DNA from: Propioniciclava sp. MC1595
GTDB taxonomy: Bacteria; Actinomycetota; Actinomycetes; Propionibacteriales; Propionibacteriaceae
Length of the DNA stretch: 64,000 nucleotides
NCBI RefSeq assembly: GCF_017569205.1
Contig: NZ_CP071870.1
Location: forward strand, 2,604,001 to 2,668,000
Direction of reading: 5' to 3'
Below, in pieces: positions 42,725-52,271 of this stretch. A model generated the notes under the pieces. It did no database searches, was not told the origin of the DNA, and saw nothing but the letters and a program-made list of their open reading frames with translations. Each line of letters starts with the position of its first letter. Position 1 is the first letter of the stretch. Both the position numbers and the translations under genes were made by a program.

Positions 42725-44944
42725 CTACGCGCGGCTCCACAGGGCCGCGCGGGCGTCCTGAACGGTGCGTGCCGGCGCGAAGCAGACCTCGCCGCGGCAG
42801 ACGTAGACGGTCTGGTCGAGACCGACCACCTCGTGCTCGTCGTACTCGTCCTCGTCGTCGTGCCCGTGGGACGCCTCGGTCTCGACCTCGGTGACCCCGC
42901 CCGACCCGCCGATGCGCGCGTGCGTGAGCTTGGCCAGCGGGGACTCCTCCGCGACGGTCCCGGCCTGCCCCACCTGCGGCGCAGGTGCGGCGCCACCGGC
43001 AGATACCTCTCCCGCCACCGGCTCACGGCCCTCGAACCACGACCCGAAGCCCTCGGTGCCCGGACGTCCCGAGACCGCGACCGTGCCCAGCGGCGCCATC
43101 CGCCACACGGCACGCGCGGCGTCGTTGAGGGGGTCGCCGGCCTCGTCGACCACGACGGCCACGGCGGGGCGCAGCCCCTTCCGGGCTTCGTCGGCCATGA
43201 GCAGGTCGGTCAGCGCGGCCGAGGCGTGCCGCGGGGCGGCCTCGACGGTGCCCCACGTGGTGCGGGCGGCGGTGTCGGCCCGGTCGAGCAGGTCGCGCCG
43301 CTCGGCGAGCAGGCCCACCACGCGCAGCGCGGAGACCAGCGCCATGGTCCCCGAAGGGGTCGGGTTGTCCTGCACGTCGCGCGGGCGCGCGAACAGGTCG
43401 CCGGCGGCCGCGTCGAAGAAGCCTCCGTCCTCGGCGCCGAAGAGCGCCACGGCGGCGTCCAGCACCTCGACGGCGCGGTCGAGCCACACCGACTCGCCGA
43501 GCACCCCGGCCAGGCGCGCGAACGCGGACGCCACGGCCCCGTGGTCCTCGGCCACGCCTGCGGCCTCGCCGGCGACGCCGTCGAGCGACGTTCGGCGCAG
43601 GGCGCCGTCGACCCAGTGGGTCTCCCACAGGTAGGTCGCGGCCCGCTCGGCCAGGTCGATCCACGAGCGCTCGCCGAAGACCAGCCCGGCCCAGAGCAGC
43701 GACTCGATCGCCCAGCCGTTCCAGGACGCGACGACCTTGCCGTCGCGCGGCGGCTCGAACCGGTTGGCGCGCACCTCGAGCAGGCGCGCCGAGACCGACT
43801 CCAGCCGGGCGACGTCAGGCGCGCCGCGCAACTGCAGCGTCGATAGCCCGTGCTCGAAGGTGCCGTCGTTGGTGACGTGGAAGACCTTGCCCGCCCAGTC
43901 GGCGTCCTCCTCGCCGAGCGCGTCGACGAGCAGCGAGGGGTTCCACACGTAGTAGATGCCCTCGTGGGCCATGCCGCGGATGTCGGCGGAGTCGGCGTCC
44001 AGCGACGCGGCGAAACCGCCGCCCTCGACGACCATCTCGCGCTCGAGCCAGCCCACGATCCCGCGGACCACGCGCTCGAAGAGCCAGCGCAGGCCGGTCT
44101 CGTGCTGCGGCGTCCGGCGCCACCCGCGCACGTACGAGCCGAGCAGCAGGGCGTTGTCGTAGAGCATCTTCTCGAAGTGGGGCACGACCCAGCCGGCGTC
44201 GACGGCGTAGCGGTGGAACCCGCCGCCCACCTGGTCGTGGATGCCGCCGCGCGCCATCGCCTCGAGCGTGCGCTGGGCCAGGTCGAGCGAACCTGCCTCG
44301 CCCTTGACGAGCAGCGCGTCCACCAGCATCGGCGCGGGGAACTTCGGCGCCCCGCCGAACCCGCCGTGGAGGAGGTCGAACTCGGCGCTCACGGCGTCCA
44401 GCAGTTCCCACACCCCCGGCGAGGCGGACGCCGCGGGCAGCGCGTTGATCTGGGCCAGCTGGGCGACGATCGCGGAGGCGGACTCGAGTACCTCGCCCTG
44501 CCGGTCGCGCCAGGCCTCGCCGAGCGCGGTGACGACCTGCGTGAACGACGGCAGGCCCTGCGCGGGCTCGGGCGGGTAGTAGGTGCCGGCGAAGAAGGGT
44601 TGGCCGTCGGGGGTCGCGAACACCGTCATCGGCCAGCCGCCGTGCCCGGTCAGGGCCTGGGTGGCGCGCATGTAGACCGCGTCCACGTCGGGGCGCTCCT
44701 CGCGGTCGACCTTGACCGGCACGAAGAACTCGTTGACGAGCGCGGCCGCCCCGGCGTCCTCGAACGACTCATGGGCCATGACGTGGCACCAGTGGCACGC
44801 CGAGTAGCCGACCGAGATCAGCAGCGGCACGTTGCGCCGGCGCGCCTCCTCGAACGCCTCGGGCCCCCACGGCCACCAGTCGACCGGGTTGGTGGCGTGT
44901 TGCAGGAGGTACGGGCTGGTCTGGGTGGCGAGCCGGTTCACCAT
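42725..44944 (-). CDS. DUF255 thioredoxin-fold protein (YyaL / SPATA20-like)
   Basis: A 739-aa protein. The N-terminal thioredoxin-like domain has [17 protein letters not shown] near residue 10, [20 protein letters not shown] near 45 (CxxC motif) and [11 protein letters not shown] near 80. The rest is an alpha/alpha toroid related to N-acylglucosamine epimerases ([24 protein letters not shown]). Exact role unknown. The last 70 residues are Asp/Glu-rich and end with CRGEVCFAP. The ATG overlaps the stop of a small membrane protein gene. Confidence 0.87.
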   Translation of the reverse strand: MVNRLATQTSPYLLQHATNPVDWWPWGPEAFEEARRRNVPLLISVGYSACHWCHVMAHESFEDAGAAALVNEFFVPVKVDREERPDVDAVYMRATQALTGHGGWPMTVFATPDGQPFFAGTYYPPEPAQGLPSFTQVVTALGEAWRDRQGEVLESASAIVAQLAQINALPAASASPGVWELLDAVSAEFDLLHGGFGGAPKFPAPMLVDALLVKGEAGSLDLAQRTLEAMARGGIHDQVGGGFHRYAVDAGWVVPHFEKMLYDNALLLGSYVRGWRRTPQHETGLRWLFERVVRGIVGWLEREMVVEGGGFAASLDADSADIRGMAHEGIYYVWNPSLLVDALGEEDADWAGKVFHVTNDGTFEHGLSTLQLRGAPDVARLESVSARLLEVRANRFEPPRDGKVVASWNGWAIESLLWAGLVFGERSWIDLAERAATYLWETHWVDGALRRTSLDGVAGEAAGVAEDHGAVASAFARLAGVLGESVWLDRAVEVLDAAVALFGAEDGGFFDAAAGDLFARPRDVQDNPTPSGTMALVSALRVVGLLAERRDLLDRADTAARTTWGTVEAAPRHASAALTDLLMADEARKGLRPAVAVVVDEAGDPLNDAARAVWRMAPLGTVAVSGRPGTEGFGSWFEGREPVAGEVSAGGAAPAPQVGQAGTVAEESPLAKLTHARIGGSGGVTEVETEASHGHDDEDEYDEHEVVGLDQTVYVCRGEVCFAPARTVQDARAALWSRA

Positions 44945-45147
44945 CAGAGCTTGGGGTCGCCCGGGGCGTCGGTGTCGGTGGAGTCGCCCATCAGGCCGTC
45001 CTCGGCCGCGAAGCGGGCGGCGCGCTTGAGGTGGCGGCGCATGCTCAGGAACAGCAGCAGGAGGACCAGCAGCAGCAGCGCGGCGGCGCCCAGCGGCGCC
45101 CAGCTCGGCGCGAGGTCGCGCCCGAGACCTAGATCGAGTAGAACCAC
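44944..45147 (-). CDS. Small single-pass membrane protein
   Basis: A 67-aa protein with one transmembrane helix (residues 18-35, Leu-rich) and a basic patch after it ([11 protein letters not shown]). It overlaps the end of mca by 19 bp and the start of the DUF255 gene by 1 bp (TCAT junction, ATGA). Position between the two genes and full reading-frame integrity suggest it is real; function unknown. Confidence 0.55.
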   Translation of the reverse strand: MVLLDLGLGRDLAPSWAPLGAAALLLLVLLLLFLSMRRHLKRAARFAAEDGLMGDSTDTDAPGDPKL

Positions 45148-46064
45148 GCCTCCACCCTATCCGTCTCGTGGCAGCACTCGACGCCGGCGAACAGGTCCTC
45201 CTCGGGCAGGGTCGTGGCGACCCGCGAGCGGGCGAGCTGGAAGTCCTCGGTGGGCCACGCCATCTGCTGGACCGTGAGCGGGATCGCGAACCAGAACCCG
45301 TCGGGGTCGACCTGCGTGGCGTGGGCCCGCAGGGCGTCGTCGCGGACCGGGTACTGCTCCGCGCACGCGATGAACGTCGTGAGGCGCTCGGCCTGGGTCG
45401 GGTCCTCGGGCCAGTTGGCCAGGCGCTCGCGGTAGGGCGACTCCAGGCCGTGCTCGTGCATGGCGGCATCCAGCGCGACGGCCCGCTGCCGGTGGAACGT
45501 CATGTGGTAGTACACCTTGGCCACCGGCCAGGGCGCCCCCTCGACGTCGGCGTCCGCCTCGGCAGCCAGGTCGACGGCCCGCAGCGTGACCTGGTGGGTC
45601 ATGATGTGGTCGGGGTGCGGGTAGCCGCCGTTCTCGTCGTAGGTCAGCACCACGTGCGGGCGGAACTCGCGCATCACCGCGGCCAGCGCGGCCCCCGCCT
45701 CGTCGAGGTCGGCCAGCGCGAAGCAGCCGTCGGGCAGCGGGGGCAGCGGGTCGCCCTGGGGCAGGCCCGAGTCGACGTAGCCCAGCCAGCGGTGCTGCAC
45801 GCCGAGGATCTCGGCGGCGCGCGCCATCTCGTCCACGCGCATGGCGGTGATGTTGGCCCAGTTCTCGGGGGTGTCGACGGCCGGGTTGAGGATGTCGCCG
45901 CGCTCGCCGCCGGTGCAGGTGACGACCATGACCTCGACGCCCTCGGCGACGTACTTGGCCATCGTCGCCGCACCCTTGCTCGACTCGTCGTCGGGGTGCG
46001 CGTGCACCGCCATCAACCGCAGCGGCTCGCCCGCCTTGTCCACCCTCACAGCCATGTCGGCCAT
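45129..46064 (-). CDS. mca: Mycothiol S-conjugate amidase
   Basis: Mca (311 aa) is the zinc amidase that cleaves mycothiol adducts to release a mercapturic acid, part of actinobacterial detoxification. Zinc motif [10 protein letters not shown] is near residue 22, GERGDILNP near 53 and the third ligand in [12 protein letters not shown] near 145. It is longer than the related deacetylase MshB and has the Mca-type C-terminus ([17 protein letters not shown]). Presence implies that the organism makes mycothiol. Confidence 0.93.
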   Translation of the reverse strand: MADMAVRVDKAGEPLRLMAVHAHPDDESSKGAATMAKYVAEGVEVMVVTCTGGERGDILNPAVDTPENWANITAMRVDEMARAAEILGVQHRWLGYVDSGLPQGDPLPPLPDGCFALADLDEAGAALAAVMREFRPHVVLTYDENGGYPHPDHIMTHQVTLRAVDLAAEADADVEGAPWPVAKVYYHMTFHRQRAVALDAAMHEHGLESPYRERLANWPEDPTQAERLTTFIACAEQYPVRDDALRAHATQVDPDGFWFAIPLTVQQMAWPTEDFQLARSRVATTLPEEDLFAGVECCHETDRVEAWFYSI

Positions 46065-46114
46065 TCAACCACCCCGGTTGGCCCACCCCGCGGCGCCCCC
46101 GGCACAATGGACCC

Positions 46115-46519
46115 ATGACCGCGACCGAGTCCGACGCCCAGCGCATCGCGCGCCGCTACCCGCCGAGCAGGGCGCCGAAGTGGCTGTGGGTCGTCGTGGC
46201 CGCCGTGATCGCCGGCGTCGGCGGCACGTGGCTGCTGTGGTCGGCGGCCTACGGCGCGAACCCGCCGATCAGCGCGAAGATCGTCACCTGGGAGGTCACC
46301 TCCGACTCCACCATGGACGTCCGCGTCACCACCCAGCGCCCCGACCCCTCGCGCCCGGCCGTGTGCACGGTCACCGCGCAGGCCGAGTCCTACGAGACGG
46401 TGGGCCAGTACGACATCGAGCTCGGCCCCGGCACCGAGGAGCTCGAGCACCACGACATCGAGCTCAAGACCTTCAAGCGCGCCACCTCGGTCAAGATCCT
46501 CGCCTGCACACCCCGCTGA
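46115..46519 (+). CDS. DUF4307 membrane protein
   Basis: A 134-aa protein with an N-terminal RYP motif, one transmembrane helix (residues 24-45) and a small extracytoplasmic domain ending in a Cys (ILACTPR), typical of DUF4307. It usually sits beside mca and greA in actinobacteria, as here. Function unknown. CACAAT lies 6 nt before the ATG, so it is probably leaderless. Confidence 0.85.
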   Translation: MTATESDAQRIARRYPPSRAPKWLWVVVAAVIAGVGGTWLLWSAAYGANPPISAKIVTWEVTSDSTMDVRVTTQRPDPSRPAVCTVTAQAESYETVGQYDIELGPGTEELEHHDIELKTFKRATSVKILACTPR

Positions 46520-46533
46520 GCTAGGCTGGTCGA

Positions 46534-47037
46534 ATGTCTGAAGCAGCACAGTCCACCGTGTGGCTCACCCAGGAGGCGTACGACAAGCTCGCGGGTGAGC
46601 TCGAGTTCCTCAAGGGTGAAGGCCGCCGCACGGTGTCGGCCAAGATCGCCCAGGCACGCGACGAGGGCGACCTGTCCGAGAACGGCGGCTACCACGCCGC
46701 GCGCGAGGAGCAGGGCCAGCAGGAGGCGCGCATCCGCCAGCTCGAGGCCATGCTGAGGGACGCCCACATCGGCGAGCCCGAGGCCGCCAACGAGGTGACG
46801 CCGGGCATGACCGTGACGATCTGCTACGACGGCGACGAGGACGACACCGACACGTTCCTGCTCGGCTCCCGCGAGCTCATGGGCGTGACCGACACCGAGG
46901 TCGAGGTGTTCAGCCCGCAGTCCCCGCTGGGCGCGGCCGTCGTCGGCGCCACCAAGGGCCAGACCGTCTCCTACGAGGCGCCCACCGGCAAGACCATCGA
47001 GGTCACCGTCCTCGACTTCAAGGTCTACACCGGCTGA
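46534..47037 (+). CDS. greA: Transcription elongation factor GreA
   Basis: GreA (167 aa) rescues backtracked RNA polymerase by stimulating transcript cleavage. The N-terminal coiled coil contains ARDEGDLSENGGYHAAREEQG (near residue 45; tip acidic residues D and E), and the C-terminal FKBP-like domain has SPLGAAVVGATKGQTVSYEAP. TAGGCT at 46522-46527 lies 6 nt before the ATG and there is no Shine-Dalgarno, hence leaderless. Its stop is adjacent to that of the convergent DUF2089 gene. Confidence 0.95.
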   Translation: MSEAAQSTVWLTQEAYDKLAGELEFLKGEGRRTVSAKIAQARDEGDLSENGGYHAAREEQGQQEARIRQLEAMLRDAHIGEPEAANEVTPGMTVTICYDGDEDDTDTFLLGSRELMGVTDTEVEVFSPQSPLGAAVVGATKGQTVSYEAPTGKTIEVTVLDFKVYTG

Positions 47038-47553
47038 TCAGCGCAGCTTGCTGAGCAGGTCGGCGGCCACCGCCGGCGACAGCGTGCCCGCCGCGACCTG
47101 CGCGAGCACCTGGTCGCGCACCCCGTCGGGGGTCTCGGACGCCGCTGGCTGCGGTCCGTCCTCCCCCGGCTCCCCATCCCGGACGCCCTCCTCCGCGGGG
47201 GCGTCCTCGTGCGTCGGGGCCGGGTCGTGGCCGGCCGCGACGTCGGCGTCCGGGATCGTCTCGGGGCCCGCCTCGGCGAGCCAGCCCAGCCGCTCGAGCA
47301 GGTCGTTGAACCGCGCCCGCGCCGTGGGGTAGCTGACGCCCAGGTGGGACTGCAGCTCCTTGAGGTTGCCGCGCGAGACGAGGAACACCTTGAGGGCCTC
47401 GAGGTCGGCGTCGTCGAGCGCGCAGAACGGGCAGGGGGCGAACTGGCCGACGAGCTCGGTGCCGCAGCCCGAGCAACCCAGCCGCGTGGTCACCAGCGCG
47501 TCGCCGCAGACCGGGCAGTCGGCCAGGGCGCGGTGCGTGTGGGGGGCGGTCAC
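47038..47553 (-). CDS. DUF2089 zinc-ribbon protein
   Basis: A 171-aa protein. Two zinc ribbons are visible at the N-terminus: CPVC...CSGC and CPFC; then a DUF2089 helix-turn-helix-like region (LKELQSHLGVSYPTARARFNDLLERLG). A Pro/Glu-rich linker leads to a C-terminal helix pair, VLAQVAAGTLSPAVAADLLSKL. It looks like a DNA-binding regulator. The GTG overlaps the stop of the DUF4097-like gene (GTGA), so the two are co-translated. Confidence 0.82.
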   Translation of the reverse strand: MTAPHTHRALADCPVCGDALVTTRLGCSGCGTELVGQFAPCPFCALDDADLEALKVFLVSRGNLKELQSHLGVSYPTARARFNDLLERLGWLAEAGPETIPDADVAAGHDPAPTHEDAPAEEGVRDGEPGEDGPQPAASETPDGVRDQVLAQVAAGTLSPAVAADLLSKLR

Positions 47554-48338
47554 GACTCGGACCGCCGCACGGTCGCGCTGCCCATGACGACCTCGAGGTC
47601 GAGGCGGGCGGTGCCGTTGCCGAAGACGACCTCGTCGGGGGCGCCGCCGTCGTCGGGCCACACGACGCGGCCGAGCTGGGTCTGCGAGCGCACGGTCACC
47701 GAGGAGCGCTTCTCGAGCGTGACAGTGAGCGAGCCGGACTCGATCTTCACCCGCGAGCGGCCCGCGTTGATCGGTCCCTCGATGCTGCCCGAGCCGGCCT
47801 GGATGAGGACGTCGGTGAGCCGGCGCACGCCCTTGATCGCGGCGCCGCCCGCCGTCACGCGCACACGGCCCAGGAACGGCACGCCGCTCACGTTGAGGCT
47901 GCCGGCGGTGAGCTCGACGTCGACCTCGATCGCCGGGTTGACCCGCACGGTCAGACCACGGGCGAAGGTGAGGCCACGCAGGTCCTCGAGGCTCTTGGGC
48001 GGGTTGAGCACGTTGAAGCCCTCGAGCTTGGGGCCGACCTCGCCGTCGGCGGAGATCTCGAGCACGTCGCCCTGACGGCGCAGCACGTGCTCGCCGGTGA
48101 CCGACGCGGTGGCGACGGAGGCGTCGCCGACCACGGTGACGCGGCGCCCGACGGCGCGGATGGTGACGCGCTCGGTGCCCTTCACGCCGGTCGGGCCGGC
48201 CGGCTCGTCGACCTCGGGCTCGGCGTCGGCGGGGGCCTGCTTCTTCTGGGCCGCCTCGATGCGGCGGGCCGCCTCGGCGGCGTCGATGGTGCCGGCCGCG
48301 AGGTCGGCGAGGATCTGGCTGAGATCGGGGTCGCTCAT
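47550..48338 (-). CDS. DUF4097-like beta-helix protein with N-terminal SHOCT-like helix pair
   Basis: A 262-aa protein without signal peptide. Residues 7-28 (ILADLAAGTIDAAEAARRI) form a short helix pair like those in YvlB/SHOCT-type proteins; the rest is a regular beta-strand repeat region with SLNVSG, VRVTAGGAAIKGV, LIQAGSGSIEGP, VKIESGSLTVTLE, the plan of DUF4097 adhesin-like or bactofilin-like proteins. Envelope-stress sensing is a guess. TAGCAT is 6 nt before the ATG (leaderless). Confidence 0.78.
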   Translation of the reverse strand: MSDPDLSQILADLAAGTIDAAEAARRIEAAQKKQAPADAEPEVDEPAGPTGVKGTERVTIRAVGRRVTVVGDASVATASVTGEHVLRRQGDVLEISADGEVGPKLEGFNVLNPPKSLEDLRGLTFARGLTVRVNPAIEVDVELTAGSLNVSGVPFLGRVRVTAGGAAIKGVRRLTDVLIQAGSGSIEGPINAGRSRVKIESGSLTVTLEKRSSVTVRSQTQLGRVVWPDDGGAPDEVVFGNGTARLDLEVVMGSATVRRSES

Positions 48339-48403
48339 ACCAAAATGCTAAGCCCGGTTTTCCATTTGCGAAAGGCGCCGGGCCCCTGAGGCGACCCTGA
48401 GGC

Positions 48404-49621
48404 TCAGGCGGTCGCCGGCGCCAGCGGGAGCGGGTCGGGCTCGTCGGACTCGAGCACGTCGACACCCGGCGACTCCGGGTTGCGCAGCGCGCGCAGGAAG
48501 GCGACGCCGAACGCCAGGACGGGGATCGCCAGCAGGGCGCCGAGGATGCCCGAGACGATGGCGCCCGCGGTGATGCCGAGCAGCACCGCCAGCGGGTGCA
48601 GGTCGACGGCCTTGCCCATCACGAGCGGCTGGAGGAACGTGCTCTCCAACTGCATGACCAGGATCACCGCGCCCAGCATGATCAGCGCCTGCACCCAGCC
48701 GTGCGTGACGAGGGCGAGCACGACCGCGACCGCGCCGGCCACGGTGGCGCCCACGATCGGGATGAAGGACAGGAAGAACGTCAGCGCGAACAGGGCCGCC
48801 ACCAGGGGCACCTGCAGGAGGAGCGCGGCGAGGGCGACGCCGGCGGCGTCCACCGCCGCGACGATGACGGCCGAGCGCATGTAGGCCACCAGGGACGTCC
48901 AGCCGCGCAGGGCGGCGTGGTCGACCGAGGCCCGGTACTGGCGGGGCACGAGCGTCTCGACCGATCCGGCGAAGATGCGGCGGCCCTGGTAGGCGAAGAA
49001 GAAGGCGGCCACGAGCGCGGTGGCCAGCCCGGCGAAGAAGTTGCCGAAGGCCGCGCCCACGGACGCCGCGGCCCCGGCCAACGAGGAGGCCTGGGTCTGG
49101 AGCCAGGCGGTGCCCTGGGCGATCCAGTCGTTGAGGCGGGCGTCGTCGATGCCGAACGGCAGGGTGCCCAGCCAGGCGACCAGCGCCTGGAAGCCCTCGC
49201 GCGACTGCTCGAGCAGCTCGGGCCACTCGGCGGCCACCTGGGTTCCGACGAAGGTCAGCAGGCCGCTGACCACCACGACGAGGAGCAGGAGGGAGACGAT
49301 CGCGGACAGCGCGGCCGGCCAGCCCCAGCGGCGCAGCAGCGTGACGAGCGGGTAGAGCATGGCGGCGAGCAGGATGGCCATGCCGACCGGCACGGTGATC
49401 TGCGAGAAGTAGGCCAGCACCTGGAACAGCGCCACCACGGCGACACCGAGCAGCAGCAGCCGCCACGCGTAGCCGGCGGCGACGGTGAGCCCGCGGGGCA
49501 CGTCGGGCTCGAGGTCGACCCGGCGGTCCGGGGCGGGGACCGGCACTTGGACGACGACGGGCTCGGCCGGCGGGGTGGGCTCGGTGCCGAGCAGGCGGCG
49601 CAGGGTGGGGATCAGCGTCAC
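48404..49621 (-). CDS. AI-2E (PerM/TqsA) family transporter
   Basis: A 405-aa membrane protein with eight predicted helices and the family pattern of AI-2E exporters: [20 protein letters not shown] near residue 85, [19 protein letters not shown] near 295 and [28 protein letters not shown] near 320. Substrate unknown; members include AI-2 exporters and Na+/H+ antiporters. GTG start at 49621 with GGAAGGAG at 7 nt. Flanked downstream by the DUF4097 gene's promoter region. Confidence 0.88.
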   Translation of the reverse strand: MTLIPTLRRLLGTEPTPPAEPVVVQVPVPAPDRRVDLEPDVPRGLTVAAGYAWRLLLLGVAVVALFQVLAYFSQITVPVGMAILLAAMLYPLVTLLRRWGWPAALSAIVSLLLLVVVVSGLLTFVGTQVAAEWPELLEQSREGFQALVAWLGTLPFGIDDARLNDWIAQGTAWLQTQASSLAGAAASVGAAFGNFFAGLATALVAAFFFAYQGRRIFAGSVETLVPRQYRASVDHAALRGWTSLVAYMRSAVIVAAVDAAGVALAALLLQVPLVAALFALTFFLSFIPIVGATVAGAVAVVLALVTHGWVQALIMLGAVILVMQLESTFLQPLVMGKAVDLHPLAVLLGITAGAIVSGILGALLAIPVLAFGVAFLRALRNPESPGVDVLESDEPDPLPLAPATA

Positions 49622-49723
49622 GGGTGGGCTCCTTCCAGCACCGTCAGCCTAGACCCGCCCCCGCCGCCCGGACGCCGCGCGCGCCGGGCCGGACCGAGCC
49701 CGCGCCGGGCTAGCCTGAGCCCC

Positions 49724-50401
49724 GTGACCGCACGCCCGCTCGCCGACCTCGTGGCCCCCGACTGGGCCGACGCCCTCGCCCCCGTCGCCGACCGCGTGAC
49801 CGCGATGGGCGCCTTCCTCCGCCAGGAGATGGCCGCCGGGCGCTCCTACTTGCCCGCCGGGGAGAACGTGCTGCGCGCCTTCACCCGCCCGCTCGCCGAC
49901 GTCCGCGTGCTGGTCGTCGGACAGGACCCCTACCCCACGCCGGGGCACGCCGTCGGGCTGTCCTTCTCGGTCGCGCGCGACGTGCGCCCGATCCCGCGCA
50001 GCCTGCAGAACATCTACGCCGAGCTGTCCGCCGACCTCGGCATCCCGCCCGCCGAGCACGGCGACCTCAGCGCCTGGTTCGAGCGGGGCGTCCTGCTGCT
50101 GAACCGGTGTCTGACGGTGCGGCCGGGGGCGCCGGCGTCACACCGCGGCAAGGGGTGGGAGGAGGTCACCGACCGCGCGATCGAGGCGCTCGTCGAGCGG
50201 GGCGGGCCGCTGGTCGCGATCCTGTGGGGCCGGGACGCCCAGGGCCTCACCCCGCGCCTGGGGCAGGTGCCGGTGATCGCCTCCGCGCACCCCTCACCGC
50301 TGTCGGCCCGGTCGGGCTTCTTCGGGTCGCGCCCGTTCTCGCGCGCCAACGCGGCGCTTACCGCCCAGGGGGCCGACCCGATCGACTGGCGGCTGTCCTA
50401 G
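49724..50401 (+). CDS. ung: Uracil-DNA glycosylase
   Basis: Family 1 Ung (225 aa) removes uracil from DNA. Motifs: [22 protein letters not shown] near residue 63 (catalytic Asp), [11 protein letters not shown] near 122, and the leucine-loop region [11 protein letters not shown] near 186 (catalytic His). The start is the GTG at 49724, with TAGCCT 7 nt upstream; the long upstream opening of this frame only shadows the AI-2E gene. Confidence 0.95.
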   Translation: MTARPLADLVAPDWADALAPVADRVTAMGAFLRQEMAAGRSYLPAGENVLRAFTRPLADVRVLVVGQDPYPTPGHAVGLSFSVARDVRPIPRSLQNIYAELSADLGIPPAEHGDLSAWFERGVLLLNRCLTVRPGAPASHRGKGWEEVTDRAIEALVERGGPLVAILWGRDAQGLTPRLGQVPVIASAHPSPLSARSGFFGSRPFSRANAALTAQGADPIDWRLS

Positions 50402-50411
50402 GCTGACGGGC

Positions 50412-51083
50412 ATGGAAGCTCTCCCCCACGCAATCGTCTTCGACATGGACGGCACGCTCACCGACTCCGAGGAGGAGTGGGACGTCGTGCGCCGCGGGCT
50501 CGCCGCCGCCGACGGCGTCCCGTGGCCCGAGGGGGCCACGCAGGCGATGATGGGCATGAGCACCCGGGAGTGGTCGACGTACCTCGTCGAGGCGGTCGAC
50601 CTGCGGGGCACCCCCGAGGAGGCCGCCCAGCGCACCATCGACGGCATGGCCGCGGCCTACCGCGCCGGCCGCATCCCCGTTGTGCACGGGGCCGTGGACG
50701 CCGTGCGCCGCATGGCCGCCCTCGCCCCGCTGGCCGTGGCGTCCAGTTCCCCGCGCACGCTGATCGAGGCGGGGCTGGAACTGCTGGGCGTCCGCGACCT
50801 CGTGGGGGTGGTCGTCTCCACCGAGGAGGTGGAGCGCGGCAAGCCGCACCCGGACGGCTTCCTCGCCGCGGCGTCCCGCCTCGGGGTCGACCCGGCCGCC
50901 TGCGTGGCGGTCGAGGACTCGACCAACGGCGTCCGTTCGGCCCTGGCCGCGGGCATGCGCACGGTGGTCGTCCCGCCGCGGTTTCACCCTCCGGCCGCGG
51001 AGGTGCTCGACCGCGCCCACGCCGTCATCGACGACCTGGACGCCCTCACGGTCGACCTGGTGCGGGGCCTCTTCCCGGGTTAG
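50412..51083 (+). CDS. HAD-family phosphatase (beta-phosphoglucomutase-like)
   Basis: A 223-aa HAD hydrolase: motif I FDMDGTLTDSE near residue 10, motif II VASSSP near 111, motif III Lys in VERGKPHPDGFL near 142 and motif IV VAVEDSTNGVRSA near 165. The insert cap is of the phosphoglycolate phosphatase/beta-phosphoglucomutase class. Substrate unknown. TAGGCT lies 7 nt before the ATG (leaderless), overlapping the ung stop. Confidence 0.87.
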   Translation: MEALPHAIVFDMDGTLTDSEEEWDVVRRGLAAADGVPWPEGATQAMMGMSTREWSTYLVEAVDLRGTPEEAAQRTIDGMAAAYRAGRIPVVHGAVDAVRRMAALAPLAVASSSPRTLIEAGLELLGVRDLVGVVVSTEEVERGKPHPDGFLAAASRLGVDPAACVAVEDSTNGVRSALAAGMRTVVVPPRFHPPAAEVLDRAHAVIDDLDALTVDLVRGLFPG

Positions 51084-51160
51084 GCAATATCCCGCAACCT
51101 TCAGCGGGGGCACGGGCCCCGGGCGAGAATGGACCAACCCGAGCCCGAAGGAGAGCCGCT

Positions 51161-52102
51161 GTGAGCCAGCACCCGGAAGCCGCCCAGGTCCTCGTCGACT
51201 TCGTCCCCACCGGAGAGTTCTTCGTGGGGATCGACTCCGACGGGTGCGCGATGGACGCCATGGACATCAAGCACCAGGAGTGCTTCACCCCCGCCTACAT
51301 CAAGGCCTGGGACCTGCAGCCGGTCTCGACCCTCGCCCGCCAGACGGCCCTGTTCGTGAACCTGGGCTCGATCACCCGCGGCCTCAACCGCTGGCTGGCC
51401 CTCAAGCAGCTGCTCGACCTGCTGCGCGACCGCACCGAGGTCGCCGAGCGTGGCGTGACCATCCCCGAGTACCCCGAGCTGACCGCCTTCATCGAGGCTG
51501 AGGGCTACCCGCTGTCCGACAAGGGCATCGCCGCCTACGCCGCCGACCACCCGTGCGAGACCATCGACCGCGCGATCCGCTGGGGCGACGAGGTCAACGC
51601 CCGCATCGCCGACATGGTGCACGGCTGTGGCCCGTTCCCGGGCGTGCGCGAGTCGATGCAGGCCATGCAGGACGCCGGGGTCGACCAGATGACCGTGTCG
51701 GCCACCCCGCTGCACGCGCTGGAGTACGAGTGGAACGCCCACGGCATCGCCCAGTACATGAAGGTCATCGCCGGCCAGGAGATGGGCTCGAAGGCCGAGC
51801 ACGTCCAGTACGCGGCGAAGGGCAAGTACGACGCCGACAGGATCATGCTCATCGGGGACGCCCCGGGCGACCGTGACGCGGCCGCCAAGGCGGAGTGCCT
51901 CTACTACCCGATCCTGCCGGGCAACGAGAAGTACAGCTGGGCGCGCTTCCGCGACGAGGCGCTGGGCAAGTTCCTCGACGGCACCTTCGCCGGCGAGTAC
52001 CAGGACTCCCTGATCGCGGAGTTCAACAGCTACCTGCCCGACGTCGTGCCGTGGGAGACCATCTCGGGCACCAAGACCGTCCCGATGCCGCGCGTCAAGT
52101 GA
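51161..52102 (+). CDS. HAD-superfamily hydrolase, long form
   Basis: A 313-aa HAD-type protein. Motif I is FVGIDSDGCAMDAMDIKH near residue 25 (Asp-x-Asp), motif II MTVSATPL near 187 and motif IV IMLIGDAPGDRDAAAKA near 232. The helical cap between residues 40 and 150 is larger than usual. Substrate is not known. GTG at 51161 follows GAAGGAGAG. Followed by a strong terminator. Confidence 0.78.
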   Translation: MSQHPEAAQVLVDFVPTGEFFVGIDSDGCAMDAMDIKHQECFTPAYIKAWDLQPVSTLARQTALFVNLGSITRGLNRWLALKQLLDLLRDRTEVAERGVTIPEYPELTAFIEAEGYPLSDKGIAAYAADHPCETIDRAIRWGDEVNARIADMVHGCGPFPGVRESMQAMQDAGVDQMTVSATPLHALEYEWNAHGIAQYMKVIAGQEMGSKAEHVQYAAKGKYDADRIMLIGDAPGDRDAAAKAECLYYPILPGNEKYSWARFRDEALGKFLDGTFAGEYQDSLIAEFNSYLPDVVPWETISGTKTVPMPRVK

Positions 52103-52110
52103 CGCCCCAG

Positions 52111-52149
52111 GGCGCAGGCACGTTTGGCAACCCCGCACGTGCCTGCGCC
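52111..52149 (+). terminator. Terminator after the HAD gene
   Basis: A perfect 13-bp stem GGCGCAGGCACGT / ACGTGCCTGCGCC with a 13-nt loop follows the stop codon by 8 bp. No U-run. Confidence 0.65.
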
Positions 52150-52158
52150 ACCCCTCGT

Positions 52159-52271
52159 TACACTGCTGCGAAGCCGGCCCCCGGGGTCGGCGCTGCACGA
52201 GTTGGCCGCCAGCGCTCCTGAGAGCCTGACGGGACCCGTCTCCTGCTCGTACGAACCGGAAAGGGCACCAG
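52159..52271 (+). promoter_or_regulatory. terC promoter and structured leader
   Basis: TACACT (52159-52164) is a likely -10. The roughly 100-nt leader can form GCCGGCCCC/GGGGTCGGC (with a wobble), GACGGG/CCCGTC, and an outer pairing CACGAG with CTCGT(G)-like sequence before the ribosome site AAAGG. Manganese riboswitches often precede terC, but the GGGGAGUAG core is absent here. Confidence 0.4.

Noticed and set aside
48596-49723. Long open frame ahead of ung
   Set aside because: It is the antisense shadow of the AI-2E transporter gene; Ung homology and a -10 element support the GTG at 49724.
52171-52271. yybP-ykoY manganese riboswitch before terC
   Set aside because: The GGGGAGUAG loop and partner loop of that riboswitch are absent; only generic stems are present.
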